DNA of 64,000 nt from Colletes latitarsis (Eukaryota; Arthropoda; Insecta; Hymenoptera; Colletidae): NCBI RefSeq assembly GCF_051014445.1, contig NW_027488369.1, positions 10,744,001-10,808,000 of the forward strand. Direction: 5' to 3'. The first letter of the stretch is position 1. The number at the start of each line of letters is the position of its first letter. The notes beneath the pieces are model-generated. The model was not told where the DNA came from and did not search any database. It worked only from the letters and a program-made list of their open reading frames with translations. Shown here piece after piece: positions 63,001 through 64,000 of this stretch. Made by a program: the position numbers and the translations under genes.

Positions 63001-64000
63001 ATCACGTAGTATTGTGGTACCACACTGAAACAATCAATGAAACCTGGTTTCCATCAATATTTGAGAGGACAACGCATGTTAGGTCTAGGTTAGGCCTGGG
63101 ATTTTCACTCATCAGACTCATACTTTCGCATTCTTCACATACTTGTTGACCGGATCCTGGGTTTTTTCTGGTTTGGATCACGTAGTAATGTGGTACCACA
63201 CTGAAACAGTCAATGAAACCTGGTTTCCATGAATATTTTAGAGGACAACGCCAGTTAGGTCTAGGTAAGGCCCGAGATTTTCACTGATCGGACTCATACT
63301 TTCGCATTTTTCACATACTTGTTGAACGGATCCTGGGTTTTTTCTGGTTTGGATCACGTAGTAATGTGGTACCACACTGAAACGGTCAATTAAACCTGGT
63401 TTCGATCAATATTTTAGAGGATAACGCAAGTTAGGTCTGGGATAGGTCTGGGATATGCCCTCATCAGGCTCATACTTTCGCATTCTTCGCATACTTGTTG
63501 AACTGATCCTGGGTTTTTTCTGGTTTGGATCACGTAGTAATGTGGTACCACACTGAAACGGTCAATTAAACCTGGTTTCGATCAATATTTTAGAGGTTAA
63601 CGCAAGTTAGGTCTGGGATAGGTCTGGGATTTGACCTCATCAGACTCATACTTTCGCACACTTCACATACTCGTTGAACAGATCCTGGGTTATTTTCTTG
63701 TTTGGATCGCATAGTAATGTGGTACCACACTGAAACAGTCGATTAAACCAGGTTTCGATCAATATTTTAGAGGAGAACGCATGTTAGGTCTAGGTTAGGC
63801 CTGGGATTTTCACTCATCAGACTCATACTTTCGCATTCTTCACATTCTTGTTGAACGGATCCTGGGATTTTTCTGGTTTGGATCACGTAGTAATGTGGTA
63901 CCACACTGAAACAGTCAATGAAACCTGGTTTCCATCAATATTTTAGAGGACAACGGAAGTTAGGTCTGGGATATGTCTGGGATTTGCCCTCATCAGGGTC
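60082..64000. repeat. 176-bp satellite array, right segment
   Basis: About 22 monomers of the same satellite, running off the right edge. The opening monomer is of the GTTAGGTCTGGGATAGGTCTGGGATTTGACC subtype, with a CGCACACTTCACATACTCG middle. It is the same broad subtype as the monomer right of the larger element. Nothing other than satellite was seen. Confidence 0.95.

Noticed and set aside
1..64000. CRISPR array
   Set aside because: The repeats are contiguous 176-bp monomers with no unique spacers; this is satellite DNA.
1..64000. CENP-B-box-like motif in the satellite
   Set aside because: TTCG occurs in TTTCGATC and TTTCGCAT contexts, but without the CGGG half at the right spacing; the similarity is too weak to report as a site.

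Overview
The window is almost entirely one satellite DNA array. About 344 head-to-tail monomers of 176 bp (my estimate: 60.55 kb of satellite divided by 176) run from base 1 to base 64000, and neither edge of the array is inside the window. I found no host protein gene, tRNA, rRNA or CRISPR. Two insertions of the same non-LTR (LINE) retrotransposon interrupt the array. One is a 3.3 kb, 5'-truncated copy at 13417-16760. The other is a 0.1 kb remnant of its 3' end at 59978-60081. The element is R1-clade: APE-type endonuclease, RT with a YADD motif, C-terminal CCHC zinc finger and poly(A) tail. Together with TTAGG motifs in every monomer, this points to an arthropod, most likely an insect with TTAGG-type telomeres. 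A more precise placement (Hymenoptera, for example) would be a guess.

Layout: 1-13416 is satellite with a roughly 3.1 kb block present twice nearly identically (about 1010-4095 and 4541-7625), a third partial copy (8545-10840) and a fourth stub (13020-13416) that abuts the retrotransposon. 13417-16760 is the retrotransposon. 16761-59976 is satellite, a mosaic of dispersed and local duplications. 59978-60081 is the 3' remnant. 60082-64000 is satellite. Each monomer starts with two 11-bp modules carrying TTAGGT, followed by a middle segment that exists in two main haplotypes and a conserved 3' third. The whole reads as an array shaped by unequal exchange and conversion.

Both poly(A) tails are followed immediately by the same satellite position (GTTAGG or GTTAAG, TCTGGGAT), in the same orientation. 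This suggests targeted insertion into a telomere-like motif inside the satellite, comparable to the telomere-targeting R1-clade families TRAS and SART. The larger copy keeps a 14-bp near-perfect target duplication, and three paralogous empty sites are present in the same window. Its ORF2 is broken by two single-base shifts that offset one another. Its coding and 3' untranslated RNA is packed with long inverted repeats, and the single-base imperfections in several of them are G-U wobbles on the sense strand, which suggests past selection on RNA structure.
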